64,000 bases of DNA from Crossiella sp. SN42 (GTDB lineage: Bacteria > Actinomycetota > Actinomycetes > Mycobacteriales > Pseudonocardiaceae). The stretch spans positions 28,746-92,745 of the forward strand of contig NZ_JAMHIV010000043.1 of assembly GCF_023897065.1 (NCBI RefSeq). The letters are read 5' to 3'. The notes beneath the pieces are model-generated. The model was not told the DNA's origin. It saw only the letters and a program-made list of their open reading frames with translations, and searched no databases. Below are positions 35,445-45,062 of this stretch, piece by piece; positions within the stretch are counted from its first letter, which is position 1; every line of letters starts with the position of its first letter. The position numbers and the translations under genes were made by a program.

Positions 35445-35894
35445 CCGGTTTCCTTCCGTGGTTGCGTACGTTTGGTGACCACATGTTCGCACCGCCCGCG
35501 AAACTTCCTCTGACTGCAACGTCTTTCACTATCCACAAAGGACTGCCGATGATGAGTGGGAAGTATCCATCGGGGTGAGATGCCGACCAACGTGACTTCA
35601 CCCCTGGACAACGGGGTGCGGGTGTGCGACGACCTGGCGCAGTCCTGGTGATCAGGCTGGGAAAGCGGACTAATCGCGCGGCTGGCCGGCCTGGTTGCCT
35701 GGTGAGACCCGTACGTTTCGTTGGCATGTATGGAAAACGACAACCCGTGCGAGTTTGCGGGCGCTGGATGTCCTCTGTGGGGTGAATGTGGCGTCCGATT
35801 CGGGGACGGGGAGGCGTGCGGCGGGAAACCTCGGGGTAGAGCTGGTGTAACAGCTTCTTGAGGTCGTGCACCGGCACGGGGTGGGGTGGGTGTG
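35445..35894. other. 450-bp intergenic region with copied upstream blocks
   Basis: 35460-35620 repeats the blocks seen before the secreted-protein operon (GGTTGCG, CCACAAAGGAC, AACGTGAC and CCCTGGACAA). The remainder leads to the IspH-like gene; just before its start the sequence is G-rich (GGGGTGGG), which may serve as its ribosome site. Confidence 0.5.
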
Positions 35895-37187
35895 ATGAGG
35901 CGGAGTACTTGGACGGAAACGTTGGCGGTGCGGGCGTCGCCGCCGCTGGGGCAGGTGGCGGTGGCGTTGTCCTGGTGGCATCCGATCCGCGGTCTGGTGG
36001 AGTGCCCGGCGGCGCGGTTGCTGGGTGGTGGGTTGCGGCGCCGGGGGTTCCGGGTGCGCTACCGGCATTGGCCGCCGCCGGCCGCACCGTCGCCGACGGG
36101 TGCGGTGGCGTGGGCGCGGGTGGCGTCCTACGTGGCCGGGGACGGGGCGGTGGTGGGTATGGCCGCGGCGGTCGCGCCGGGGGAGGAGGACCGGTTGGGC
36201 GCGGTGGTGGCGGAGGAGATCGCGGACTGGGTGCGGGTCTGGCGGACCCGGCAGGTCCTGCTGGCCGGCACGCGGCCGTGGTGCAGCGGGTCCACGGCCG
36301 CGCGGCGGGTGCTGGAACGGTTGCTGGCGACGGAGAACGCACCGGTGTACGTGCTGGGCGCGATCCCGGCCTCCCGGCGGGTGCTGGCCGGTCTGCGGGC
36401 CGGGGGAGCGGTGTTCGTGGCGTCGCTGGATGCCGTGCCCGAGCAGGCCCGGGTGCTGTTCAGCCAGGCGGGAGTCAGCCTGGCGGTGCGGGCGGAGGCC
36501 GCGGCGCGGGGGTTGGCGATCACTGACGCGACGTGTCCGGTGGTGGCGGCCACGGCCGGTGAGGTACGGCGGTTGGCCGAGCAGGGGGAAACGGTGGTCC
36601 TGGTGGCTGACCCTGGACAAGCAGCCGTGCCGGGACTGGCGGGGCAGGCTCCGGAACACGTCCGGATGGTCGCGGACCTGCCCCACGTGCCCGGGCTGGA
36701 GGTGGCGGATCCCCGGCGGGTGGGGGTGGTGGTGGCGCCGGGTGCGCCGGTGGCCGTGACCCGGCCGGTGGCGGAGGCGGTGCGGAACCGGTTCGGGCAC
36801 GTGCTGCCGCAGGATCCGGCCACGCTGTGTGCCGAGCCCGCGGATCGTCGTGCGGCGGTGCTGCGGTTGGCCGCGGACACCGACGTGGTCCTGGTCGCCG
36901 GACCCGCGGGCGCCGACAGCCGCATGCTGCTGGGCCTGGTCGAGGGTGCGGGCGCCCGGGCCTACCGGGTGAGCAGCGCGCAGGAGGTGCGACCGGCCTG
37001 GCTGGGCGGCATGGCCGCGGTCGGGATCACCGCCAGTCAGGGCGCGCCGGAGGGCTTGGTGGCCGAGCTGCTGCAGGGGCTGTCGGGGCTGGGACCGATG
37101 GCCGCGGTCGAGGTGGCGATCCGGTCGGCGGCGGTGGCTGTTCCGGTCACCGCGCCGGGGATCATCGCTGTGGTGCCGCGCGAATGA
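35895..37187 (+). CDS. IspH (LytB)-like protein with cluster cysteines but altered active site
   Basis: The predicted protein has 430 residues. Residues 120-400 align along their whole length with the true IspH at 45063-46289. The three [4Fe-4S] cysteines are present (Cys130 in RPWCSG, Cys214 in DATCPV, Cys312 in ATLCAE). Substrate-binding residues are not: HNTYVV is replaced by ASRRVL, AHG by QAG (Gln191), the GHxGHEEVEG box by DPGQAAVPG, and the SSNS motif by GADS. It could still hold a cluster but should not reduce HMBPP in the known way. Residues 1-118 are a domain also found in the two other IspH-family proteins here. The ATG at 35895 is used; a GTG lies three codons earlier. Confidence 0.85.
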   Translation: MRRSTWTETLAVRASPPLGQVAVALSWWHPIRGLVECPAARLLGGGLRRRGFRVRYRHWPPPAAPSPTGAVAWARVASYVAGDGAVVGMAAAVAPGEEDRLGAVVAEEIADWVRVWRTRQVLLAGTRPWCSGSTAARRVLERLLATENAPVYVLGAIPASRRVLAGLRAGGAVFVASLDAVPEQARVLFSQAGVSLAVRAEAAARGLAITDATCPVVAATAGEVRRLAEQGETVVLVADPGQAAVPGLAGQAPEHVRMVADLPHVPGLEVADPRRVGVVVAPGAPVAVTRPVAEAVRNRFGHVLPQDPATLCAEPADRRAAVLRLAADTDVVLVAGPAGADSRMLLGLVEGAGARAYRVSSAQEVRPAWLGGMAAVGITASQGAPEGLVAELLQGLSGLGPMAAVEVAIRSAAVAVPVTAPGIIAVVPRE

Positions 37188-38481
37188 GCAGCGTGCGGGC
37201 CGCTGGGTGGAGGGCGTGCGGGCGGAGCCGGGCGCGCAGGGAACGCACCGCGTGGTCAATCCGCCCGGAGGACAGGTGCGGCCGGCAGTCGAGCAGACCG
37301 GCCCAGGCGGTGCAGGCCTGATCCAGGTGACCGGCGTCGAGGTAGAGCTCGGCCAGGCGGGCGCTGGTGATGGCGTGGGCGCGTCGTTCGGTGGCCGGGC
37401 GGTGGCGCAGCGAGGCGACCAAGGAGGCGATGGCGCCGGGCCGGTCACCGAGGGCGGCGAGCACTTCGGCGCGCTGGTGGGCCAGGGCGGCGGGGTGGTA
37501 GCCGCCGACCGCGGTGGCGTCCTGGGCGCGCGCGAGGGAGCGTTCCGCGTGGTTGAGGTGCGCGAGGGCGGCTCGGGCGTCGCCGGTGGCGGCCAGGGTC
37601 ACCGCGTGCTGTCCGTCCAGGAAGGCCGCTTGTTCCGGCGGGAGCCCCTGGTACCGGGCAGCGGCCTCGGCCAGCTGCAGGGCGGTGCTGTGGTGGCTCA
37701 GGTAATGGGCTTGCACGCTCAGGCCGCGCAGGGCGGCGGTGTAGCAGCCGGCGTCGCCTGCGTCAGCGGCCAGACTGGCCGCGAGGCGGTAGTAGCGTTG
37801 CGCGGCGCCGTGCAGGATGTCGTCAAAGCACATCCAGCCCGCGAGGTAGGCCAGCCGGGCGGCGATCGACCACAACCGGACGCTGGTGGCGGGCGTGGCG
37901 GAGGCCCGCAGCCAGACCGCGACATCGGTGACCAGGTAGGTCGACAGCGCCGCCCGCGCGCGGCCACCCCCCAGGGTCAGGTCCACGTCGGAGAACACCG
38001 ACAGCATCAGCGTGGCCGCCTGCACCTGGGCGCTGCCCACCCGTCCCCGTCCCGACGCCGGTCGTAACGCGGCGGCGGGGATGTTGGCGGGCAGGATCGG
38101 CGCGCCCACCGTGTAGATCATCGCGGCCTGGCCGGTGCGTCGCCCGGCCCCGGCCCCCAGCCGCACCAAGGATTCGGCCACGTCCTGCGCCGCCGCCCCA
38201 ACCAGGTCCGCACCCGTGTCACCGGCCCGGAGCAGCCCGGTCTCCCCCGGGCCGATCCTGCGCCCCAGCCGTCGCGTCAACGCCTCGGCCACGACCTCGG
38301 TCACCAGCACGCTGGGCCGGGATCCGGAGAGCCAGTGGGCGATGGAGGTGCGGTCGTAGCGCAGCGCGAGATCGCTGTCCAGGCCGCTGGTGTTGACCGC
38401 GTCCGCCAGGGCCTGCCCGGTCCACCCGCTTTCCAGCAACAGGGCGGCCAGCGCGGTGTTGGGAGTGCGTCGGCTCGGCAT
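37162..38481 (-). CDS. Helix-turn-helix / TPR-like transcriptional regulator
   Basis: The 439-residue protein has an N-terminal HTH-like region (residues 5-75, ALAALLLESGWTGQALADAVN and TSIAHWLSGSRPS). A long alpha-helical C-terminal part with TPR-like pairs follows (AGDAGCYTAALRGLSVQAHYL, HPAALAHQRAEVLAALGD). Proteins of this kind act as pathway regulators in actinomycete secondary metabolism. Its 3' end overlaps that of the convergent IspH-like gene by 26 bp, and its start faces the prenyl synthase operon across 181 bp, the natural place for control of the terpene cluster. Confidence 0.75.
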   Translation of the reverse strand: MPSRRTPNTALAALLLESGWTGQALADAVNTSGLDSDLALRYDRTSIAHWLSGSRPSVLVTEVVAEALTRRLGRRIGPGETGLLRAGDTGADLVGAAAQDVAESLVRLGAGAGRRTGQAAMIYTVGAPILPANIPAAALRPASGRGRVGSAQVQAATLMLSVFSDVDLTLGGGRARAALSTYLVTDVAVWLRASATPATSVRLWSIAARLAYLAGWMCFDDILHGAAQRYYRLAASLAADAGDAGCYTAALRGLSVQAHYLSHHSTALQLAEAAARYQGLPPEQAAFLDGQHAVTLAATGDARAALAHLNHAERSLARAQDATAVGGYHPAALAHQRAEVLAALGDRPGAIASLVASLRHRPATERRAHAITSARLAELYLDAGHLDQACTAWAGLLDCRPHLSSGRIDHAVRSLRARLRPHALHPAARTLLIRAAPQR

Positions 38482-38662
38482 CGCGAGCCGTCAACGTTTG
38501 TGTGTTGGGGCGTTCAACAAGCGCACAGGTTCAACACTTCCACCGCCAGTGGGTGATGGCAGCCGCCAAACAGTCCCTGTCTACTACGTACAGCTACCGC
38601 ACGGACCTCATCAGTGACCACCTGTAACTGGATGCCGGAACCGGACAAGGCGGGCGGGTGCA
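38482..38662. promoter_or_regulatory. Divergent promoter region of regulator and terpene operon, with GTTCAAC repeats
   Basis: GTTCAAC occurs at 38512-38518 and 38529-38535, and a shorter GTCAAC at 38490-38495, all in the same orientation. They are candidate binding sites for the adjacent regulator. No clear -10/-35 pair was assigned. Confidence 0.4.
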
Positions 38663-39730
38663 GTGCGAACCACAGCGATCTCAACCACCACGACGACCAC
38701 GGCCACCACACCGGCCGGCGGCGAGCGGACCGAGCACGGCAGACAGCTGCTGGCACGGTCCCGGACCCTGATCGAACCCGTGTTGCGGACGGCGGTGGAC
38801 GGTCTGCCCGAGGTGTTGCGGCTGATGGCCGGCTACCACTTCGGCTGGTGGGACACCGCGGGCACCCCGACCCGCGCGGATTCAGGGAAGGCGTTGCGGC
38901 CGGCGCTGGTGCTGGCCGCCGCCGCGGCGTGCGGGGCTCCCCCCTCGGCGGGAGTGCACGCGGCGGCCGCGGTGGAGCTGGCGCACAACTTCACCCTGCT
39001 GCACGACGACGTGATGGACGCCGACGTGACCCGCCGGGGCCGGGCCACGGTGTGGAGCGTGTGGGGTGTGCCGAACGCGATCCTGGTCGGCGACACACTG
39101 CACGCCCTGGCGATCCGGGTGCTGACCGACGAGCGGCTCGCCGCGGTGGGTCCGGCGATCGCGCGGCTGGAGAGCTGTGTGGTGGAGCTGTGCCGGGGCG
39201 AGCAGGAGGACTGCGCGTTCGAAGGCCGCCCGGAGGTCGGGATGGCCGAGTGCGTGCGGATGGCCATCGGCAAGACCGGCGCGTTGATGGGGTGCTGTTG
39301 CGCGCTGGGCGCGCTCTGCGCCGGCGCGGACAACACCGTGGTGGCGGGGCTGGACCGGTTCGGACGGGAGATGGGTCTGGCCTTCCAGCTCATCGACGAC
39401 GTGCTCGGCATCTGGGGCGACCCGATGACGACCAGGAAGCCTGCCGGTGCCGACCTGGCGGCGCGGAAGAAGTCCCTGCCGGTGGTCGCGGCCCTGACCT
39501 CCGGCACCCCGGCCGGCCGGGAGCTGGCGCGGCTGTACCACTCGCCGGAGCCGATGACCCCGGCGATGGTGGCTCGCGCCACGGAGCTGGCCGAGCTGGC
39601 CGGCGGCCGGGAATGGGCGCAGCAGGAAGCCGCCCGGCGGTGGGAGGCGGCGCTGGACGGCCTGCCGGACCGGCACGCGGCGGCCGATCTGGTGGCGCTG
39701 GCCGAGCTGGCCGTGCGCCGGGACCGGTGA
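38663..39730 (+). CDS. Polyprenyl diphosphate synthase (isoprenyl transferase, trans type)
   Basis: The 355-residue protein starts at a GTG after a G-rich site. The first aspartate-rich motif is LLHDDVMDAD and the second QLIDDVLGIWGD; KALRPALVLAA gives the conserved lysine and arginine, and a KTGALM segment is also typical. It joins DMAPP and IPP to a longer allylic diphosphate. The residues before the first motif (HNFTL) carry a bulky side chain, which could limit chain length, but the product (GPP, FPP or GGPP) cannot be read from sequence alone. It is the first gene of the terpene operon. Confidence 0.92.
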   Translation: MRTTAISTTTTTTATTPAGGERTEHGRQLLARSRTLIEPVLRTAVDGLPEVLRLMAGYHFGWWDTAGTPTRADSGKALRPALVLAAAAACGAPPSAGVHAAAAVELAHNFTLLHDDVMDADVTRRGRATVWSVWGVPNAILVGDTLHALAIRVLTDERLAAVGPAIARLESCVVELCRGEQEDCAFEGRPEVGMAECVRMAIGKTGALMGCCCALGALCAGADNTVVAGLDRFGREMGLAFQLIDDVLGIWGDPMTTRKPAGADLAARKKSLPVVAALTSGTPAGRELARLYHSPEPMTPAMVARATELAELAGGREWAQQEAARRWEAALDGLPDRHAAADLVALAELAVRRDR

Positions 39731-39823
39731 GCTCCGTGCTGGGATCCCCGGGACGCCGGTGGTTCTCCTCGAAGCGGCGCTGCGGCTGGGCGAATCGACC
39801 ACGACGACAGTCAAGGACGGAAC

Positions 39824-40762
39824 ATGACGACGACTTCTGGCCAGCTGCCCATCCACGTCCTGCGTGGCGAGACCGACAACGCCTACCAGGCGAAGGTGGT
39901 CTATACCTACGCCGACGATCCGCAGGCCTGGCGCAAGGCGCTGGGCGAGAACATCCTGTTCGAGTGGGGGATCTACAACCATCCCGACTCACCCCGCCCG
40001 GTGTCGCTGGACGAGTCGGGTGTCCGGTTCTTTGACCGGCAGCTCGAACTGGCCGGGCTGACCGGCCCGGACCGCCCACCGCTGCGGCGGATCCTGGATC
40101 TCGGCTGTGGCTGGGGCTTCATCCTGGGTTACCTGGCAAGGCTGTTCCCGGAATGCGGGCGCCTGGACGGACTGAACATCAGCCGGAGCCAGCTGGAGTA
40201 CTGCGCCGAACACCTTGCCGGCCAAGGCATCGCGGACCGCACGAACCTGTACCAGTGCAACGCCCAGGACCTCGCGTTGCTGCCCGAGCCCGAGCAGCTC
40301 TACGACCTGGTCGTCATCCGCGGCGTCATCACCCACTTCCCGCACGCGCTGTTCGAGAGCTCGATGGCGGCCCTGGCCTGCCGCGTGCGGGAAGGCGGGT
40401 TGCTGGTCATCTCCGACACCCTCTACAAGGGCGATCTCGACGACTACCAGTCGGCCATCCCCGATGAGGTGGACCGCCTCGCCGTCGGGTACCGCAAGAC
40501 ACCGGAGTACTTCAGCAAGGTGCTGGAGGACAGCGGGTTCGCCGTCACCGACATGCGGGTGCTGCCGTCCAACGCCGACGTCGCGCACTGGCTGCTGGAG
40601 GTCCGCTCGAACCTGGAGACCCATTTCCCGGACGGCGTCACCGGCCCCTTGGAGGAACTGCGGGTCCTGGCGGTGAACCTGTCCATCGCGCTGCTGCTGA
40701 ACAAGGTCTCGGCCTACAGCGTGATCGCCCAGCGCACCAGCGAAGAACGAAAGCAGGGATGA
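39824..40762 (+). CDS. SAM-dependent methyltransferase 1 (cyclopropane-fatty-acid-synthase-like)
   Basis: The 312-residue protein has the SAM motif [16 protein letters not shown] (residues about 90-105), with the GCGWG form used by cyclopropane synthases and related C-methyltransferases that act on alkenes through carbocations. Later strands ([26 protein letters not shown]) fit class I methyltransferases. It follows the prenyl synthase gene by 93 bp and overlaps the next methyltransferase by ATGA. A role in methylating a prenyl diphosphate or the terpene product is likely from context. An O- or N-methyltransferase role is less likely but possible. Confidence 0.85.
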   Translation: MTTTSGQLPIHVLRGETDNAYQAKVVYTYADDPQAWRKALGENILFEWGIYNHPDSPRPVSLDESGVRFFDRQLELAGLTGPDRPPLRRILDLGCGWGFILGYLARLFPECGRLDGLNISRSQLEYCAEHLAGQGIADRTNLYQCNAQDLALLPEPEQLYDLVVIRGVITHFPHALFESSMAALACRVREGGLLVISDTLYKGDLDDYQSAIPDEVDRLAVGYRKTPEYFSKVLEDSGFAVTDMRVLPSNADVAHWLLEVRSNLETHFPDGVTGPLEELRVLAVNLSIALLLNKVSAYSVIAQRTSEERKQG

Positions 40763-41586
40763 CCATGACCGTTCGTCCGGCTCCCGCCGAGGTCAGTGCG
40801 ATGTACGACCAGCTCAACGACCTGTTCGCGCAGGCGCTGGGCGGCAGCATCCACCTCGGCTACTGGCGCGACGACCAGGACCACTCGCCCATCTCCACCG
40901 CCTCTGAGCGGCTCACCACAATGGTGGCCGATCGGCTGCTCGCGGACCCGGACAGCCGGCTGCTGGACATCGGCTGCGGCAACGGGCTGCCCGCTTTGCA
41001 GATCGCCACCACCCGGCAAGCGCACGTCACCGGCATCACCCTCAGCGATCACCAGGTGACCGTGGCCACCAAGGCAGCGGCCGGACGCGAACTGGCCGAC
41101 CGGGTGACCTTCCAACGGGCCGACGCGATGGACCTGTCCTTCGCGGACAACACCTTCGACCACGCCTGGGCCATCGAGTCCCTGGCCCACATGCCGGATC
41201 ACCAGGCGGCACTCAAGCAGGCCGCGCGAGTGGTCAAACCCGGTGGCCGGCTGGTCATCGCCGACGTCGCCATGCGCGAACCGCTGGGCGAGCAGGACTG
41301 GGCGATTGTCAACCAGGTGGCCGAGCTCTTCCACGCCCGCACTTTCCCCACCCACAACGAGTTCCGGGCCAATCTCGCGGCCACCGGATGGGAAGTCCTG
41401 GACTACACCGACATCGGCGACCAGGTGCGGGCGGGATACGGGCACTTCACCGCACTCCTGCGGGAGGTCGCCACCACCGCGGCGGGCCAGGTGGCCGCGC
41501 AGCTCAGCACCGGCGCCGACGCGCTGGACGCCATGGCCGCCCTGCCCTGCCTGGGATACGTCCTCATCACCGCACGCCGGAGCTGA
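40759..41586 (+). CDS. SAM-dependent methyltransferase 2
   Basis: The 275-residue protein carries the SAM motif [16 protein letters not shown], an acidic DAMDLSF strand, and the [12 protein letters not shown] and [13 protein letters not shown] segments of the methyltransferase 11 group. This group includes sterol and gamma-tocopherol methyltransferases and bacterial prenyl diphosphate C-methyltransferases. The start overlaps the previous stop (ATGA), so the two methyltransferases are made together. The neighbouring terpene synthase makes C-methylation of an allylic diphosphate an attractive idea, but the substrate cannot be read from sequence. Confidence 0.85.
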   Translation: MTMTVRPAPAEVSAMYDQLNDLFAQALGGSIHLGYWRDDQDHSPISTASERLTTMVADRLLADPDSRLLDIGCGNGLPALQIATTRQAHVTGITLSDHQVTVATKAAAGRELADRVTFQRADAMDLSFADNTFDHAWAIESLAHMPDHQAALKQAARVVKPGGRLVIADVAMREPLGEQDWAIVNQVAELFHARTFPTHNEFRANLAATGWEVLDYTDIGDQVRAGYGHFTALLREVATTAAGQVAAQLSTGADALDAMAALPCLGYVLITARRS

Positions 41587-41605
41587 CCAGCGGAGGTCCC
41601 CACCC

Positions 41606-42961
41606 ATGACCACCACCACCGCATCAGCACCCCTCGCGCCCGGGGCGCTGCCCGTCATCGGACACACACTGAGTATGGTGCGGGATTTGCTCGGATTCTT
41701 CGAATCCGTCCGAGAGCTGGGGCCGATGGTGCGGATCCGGCTCGGCCGGACCGAGGCATATGTAGTGAACGACCCAGAACTCGCCGCACATGTCCAGGTA
41801 GCCGGTAACGGTGTGCAGTTCGACAAGGGCGGCCCGTACTTCGATTCCTTCGACCCGATCCTGGGAACTGGGCTGGGTGCGGTCAGGGCTGCCGAGCACC
41901 GGCCGTTGCGCAACCTGCTCCGACCGGCCTTTCAGCCCGCTCGATTAGCCGATTACGGCGAGCAGTTCCAGGCATGTGCAAGGGAGCGGCTAGGCGCGTG
42001 GCGGCCCGGACAGATCATTGATCCCGACCAGGAAATGAATCAGGTCATGGTCACCGCACTGGCGCGCACACTCTTCATCGCGCCGGGCGACCGCCAGGCC
42101 GTCGAGGTATTCCAGCGCAACATTCCGCTCGTGCTCGGCAACCTGGCCATCCGCATGATCATCCCGGGTGCCGGACGACTCCCGCTGCCCGGCGTCATCC
42201 GCTATGAGCGGGCCCGCCGGGCGATTCACGAGGCGATCAGTCTGATGGCCCGCCGCCGGGAGGCCGACCCCGTCGACTATGCGGACCTGATGTCCCTGCT
42301 GGTCCCTCCGGGCAGACCGGCGCAGCGGTCCGACCAGGATCTTTTCCACCAGGTGATGAACTTCTTCCTCGGCGGAACGGAAACGTCTGCTTCGGTGATG
42401 GCCTCGGCACTACATCTGCTCAGCCGCCATTCGGCGGTGTATGACAAGCTCGAGGCCGAACTGGGCAGAGTATTCCCTGGAGCGGACCCCGGCTACGACG
42501 ACCTGAGAAAGTTGCCGTATTTGCGGCAGGTGCTGACCGAGGCGCTGCGCATGTACCCGCCCGGGTGGATATTTACCCGGATCGCCGTGGCCGACACCCA
42601 GTTAGGAGGCCACGACTTGCCCCGCGGCACCGGGGTCTTCTTCTCCCCGTATGTCCTGCACCGAGACCCGCACGTATTCCCGGAACCAGACCGCTTCGCT
42701 CCGGAACGATGGGACAACGCACCTACTGCCGCCCAGAAGAAGGCATTCATGCCTTTCGGTCTCGGCGCACGCCGATGCATCGGCGAAGCGATGGGTATGG
42801 CCGAGTCGTGCATGGCCATCGCCATGATCGTGAGACGTTGGACATTCCAGGAAAAGCCCGGAAGTCGACCAAGGCCGCAGGCCAGGATGGTTTTGCACCT
42901 TCGCGGGGTGGAACTAGTGCTCACGTCCAAACCGCAGGATCTGCAGATGGAGCAAAAATGA
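41606..42961 (+). CDS. Cytochrome P450 (pentalenene oxygenase-like)
   Basis: The predicted protein has 451 residues. The ATG at 41606 follows CGGAGG. All P450 landmarks are present: a proline-rich N-terminus (APGALPVIGHT), I-helix GGTETSAS, K-helix EALRMYPP, and heme loop FGLGARRCIGE with the ligand Cys391. The N-terminal form and length resemble P450s of sesquiterpene clusters such as pentalenene oxygenase. It ends in an ATGA overlap with the terpene synthase gene, so it most likely oxidises that product. Redox partners are not encoded in the window. Confidence 0.93.
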   Translation: MTTTTASAPLAPGALPVIGHTLSMVRDLLGFFESVRELGPMVRIRLGRTEAYVVNDPELAAHVQVAGNGVQFDKGGPYFDSFDPILGTGLGAVRAAEHRPLRNLLRPAFQPARLADYGEQFQACARERLGAWRPGQIIDPDQEMNQVMVTALARTLFIAPGDRQAVEVFQRNIPLVLGNLAIRMIIPGAGRLPLPGVIRYERARRAIHEAISLMARRREADPVDYADLMSLLVPPGRPAQRSDQDLFHQVMNFFLGGTETSASVMASALHLLSRHSAVYDKLEAELGRVFPGADPGYDDLRKLPYLRQVLTEALRMYPPGWIFTRIAVADTQLGGHDLPRGTGVFFSPYVLHRDPHVFPEPDRFAPERWDNAPTAAQKKAFMPFGLGARRCIGEAMGMAESCMAIAMIVRRWTFQEKPGSRPRPQARMVLHLRGVELVLTSKPQDLQMEQK

Positions 42962-44013
42962 CTACGCCCATCATTCTGCCTCCCTATTACTTCCCCTTTG
43001 AGTCACAACTCCATCCCGACGCTGAGGAAATCAACCAGCTCAGCCTCGTGTACATGGACAAATATCGGCTATACGGGGATGAGGTGCAACGAGACCGCAT
43101 CACCAACAGTCATGCCGGCCTGTGCGCGGCATATCAATGCGCCGACCTTCCCGCAGAGCTCGTCCAGCTCAACGCCGACCTGCTGATGTGGGCGTTCTGC
43201 TACGACGACGAGATCTGTGACGAACCTCCCGGAGGGCTGCGCCTGGAGCGCATCGCACGCACGAACCTCAATATCCTGCGCGCTGCCGAAAGCATCGAAC
43301 AACCACCGAACAGCGATGAGCGTTATGCGGCCGCCCTGCACGACATCCGGATCCGGTTCTCCACCCTGATCAGCCCGATGGCAGGAGATCAGCTGGCCCG
43401 CCATCTCGGCGACTACATCAACATGGAAATGCACAAATCCGCCTACAAGGTCTGCAATGTGACACCAAACCTGAGCGAGGTTGTCGCCATGCGCCTGTGG
43501 AGCGGGGGCGCGACTATGTTCCCCTGGGTCTGCCTGCTCATCAACGGACAAGCGACCGACCTGGCGGTACTGAGCAACCGCCGGCTGCGAGCCCTCGTGG
43601 AAACAGCAGCTCTGATCAGCGGCTGGGACAACGACATCTATTCGGTCAAGGACGAAACCACGCGGCCCGCCAACCGGAACGAACTGAACATTGTCGACGT
43701 CATTGGCAAAGAACGGAAGCTTGATCTTCAGCAGGCGATCGAAGTGGCAAGTGTCATGCGCGACCGCCTGCTCACTCTCTATCTTCACCACCGCGACCAG
43801 CTGCTACAACAGAATGCCGACCTCTACCAACCCTATGCCACCGCACTCGAAGGCTATCTGCGAGGCCATCTCGACTGGGCGTTCAGCAGTGGCCGCTACG
43901 CCTGTCACGGTCCCAATGCGCCCACCCGGTTCAGCGGATTCACCGATGTCCCCCGCGACAACGACTTGACACCGCTGCCGATTGACTCGATCCAATGGTG
44001 GTGGCGTATCTGA
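42958..44013 (+). CDS. Class I terpene synthase
   Basis: The 351-residue protein starts at an ATGA overlap with the P450. The aspartate-rich motif is CYDDEICDE (residues 81-89) and the NSE triad is NDIYSVKDE (225-233), both intact. The effector arginine region VVAMRLWSG and the C-terminal GRYACHG fit as well. It should ionise and cyclise an allylic diphosphate using magnesium. The product cannot be predicted. With two methyltransferases upstream, the substrate may be a methylated homologue. Codon use here is less extreme in GC than that of the flanking genes, which suggests separate acquisition. Confidence 0.93.
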   Translation: MTTPIILPPYYFPFESQLHPDAEEINQLSLVYMDKYRLYGDEVQRDRITNSHAGLCAAYQCADLPAELVQLNADLLMWAFCYDDEICDEPPGGLRLERIARTNLNILRAAESIEQPPNSDERYAAALHDIRIRFSTLISPMAGDQLARHLGDYINMEMHKSAYKVCNVTPNLSEVVAMRLWSGGATMFPWVCLLINGQATDLAVLSNRRLRALVETAALISGWDNDIYSVKDETTRPANRNELNIVDVIGKERKLDLQQAIEVASVMRDRLLTLYLHHRDQLLQQNADLYQPYATALEGYLRGHLDWAFSSGRYACHGPNAPTRFSGFTDVPRDNDLTPLPIDSIQWWWRI

Positions 44014-44095
44014 CCGGCACCACCGCTGCCTGACCAGACGCCCCGGCCAGCACATCAGCCCACGCACCGCCCTGATGTTCCCAAGGAGCAGCCCC

Positions 44096-44990
44096 GTGGC
44101 CTTCGGCAAATTCAGGTTCCGCCGATGTACTGGCCGATCCCCCAACGAACCGGGGCGCTGGTGGGCTACCTGGCGCCGGTCGGCCGACTGGAGACACTCC
44201 AACTGGCCGCGAACATGTCGATCTGGATCTTCGCGGTGGACGATGTCCTGGACGAGGGCCCCAAACGGCACGACCCGGCCTGGGTGTCGGAGTTCCGCTG
44301 CGGACTGGTGCGCGCCGCGGAGACCTCGGAAGTCGTCACCGAACAGGACAGCAACCATGCCCAGTCGCTCGCGGAGCTCCTGCTGGGATTCCGGCAGCTG
44401 TGCCCGCCCTACCGCACTCCCCACGCTGTCCAGAGCCTTCCGGATCCGCCTGTACATCGGCGGCATACTCCCGTTCAGCAACTGCCCCGCCCTGGTCGGA
44501 GGACTCGACCTGCGCTCAGCGCATTTCACCGACCTCCGCCTGCGGGCGCTCACCGGGCTGGGCGCCATGATCGTGAATGCCGGTCACAAGGCGTTCTTCC
44601 ACGGCAAGGAGGCCTACCGCTCCCAGGACCGGCACGACCTCGTCGATGCGGTCAGTCAGCACCGGGACTGCGGCCTGGACGAAGCAGCGGCGGAGACCGT
44701 GGTGATGTACGAGCGCGTCTTCAACCGCTTCCTCGGCCTGCGCGAGAAAGTGCTGCGGGACAACGACTCACGGTCGTGGCGAGCTACCTCACCGCACTGG
44801 GCCAGTACGCCAGCGCAGGCATGCGCTTCAACCAGGAAAGCCAGCGCTACCGCTACCTCGACGGCACCGCCGACGGGCCCGAGGCGTTCGACCCCCGGGC
44901 TTCACCGACCAGTGCGGCGCCCAGGCGTAGGACGCCCTCACCATCCCCGCCATTTCCCGGTGGTGGCAGGTCAGCGGCCGGAGACGGGCC
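44096..44990 (+). pseudogene. Second class I terpene synthase, frameshifted
   Basis: A GTG after AAGGAG begins a short frame (VAFGKFRF) that must shift to continue as MYWPIPQRTG, then FAVDDVLDEG (the aspartate-rich motif) and HAQSLAELLLGFRQL. A second shift leads to IGGILPFSNCPALVGG, MIVNAGHKAFFHGKEA in the NSE position (degenerate) and CGLDEAAAETVVMYERVF. A third leads to SYLTALGQYASAGMRF and QRYRYLDG. The three indels are not in homopolymer runs. The gene lies between the intact synthase and IspH, so the operon once had two synthases. Confidence 0.8.
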
Positions 44991-45062
44991 ACGGCCGGGT
45001 GCGGGCGACTTCACTCAGCTGATCAACCACCGATCACCACGGGACGGACAGGAGCCGAACCC

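Noticed and set aside
35670..37448. A 592-codon minus-strand frame
   Set aside because: It is antisense to the IspH-like gene and rich in arginine, proline and histidine; the + strand aligns with IspH throughout.
44096..44990. Sequencing error as the cause of the broken terpene synthase
   Set aside because: At least three shifts are needed and none is in a homopolymer run, and the NSE motif is also degenerate. Resequencing could still test this.
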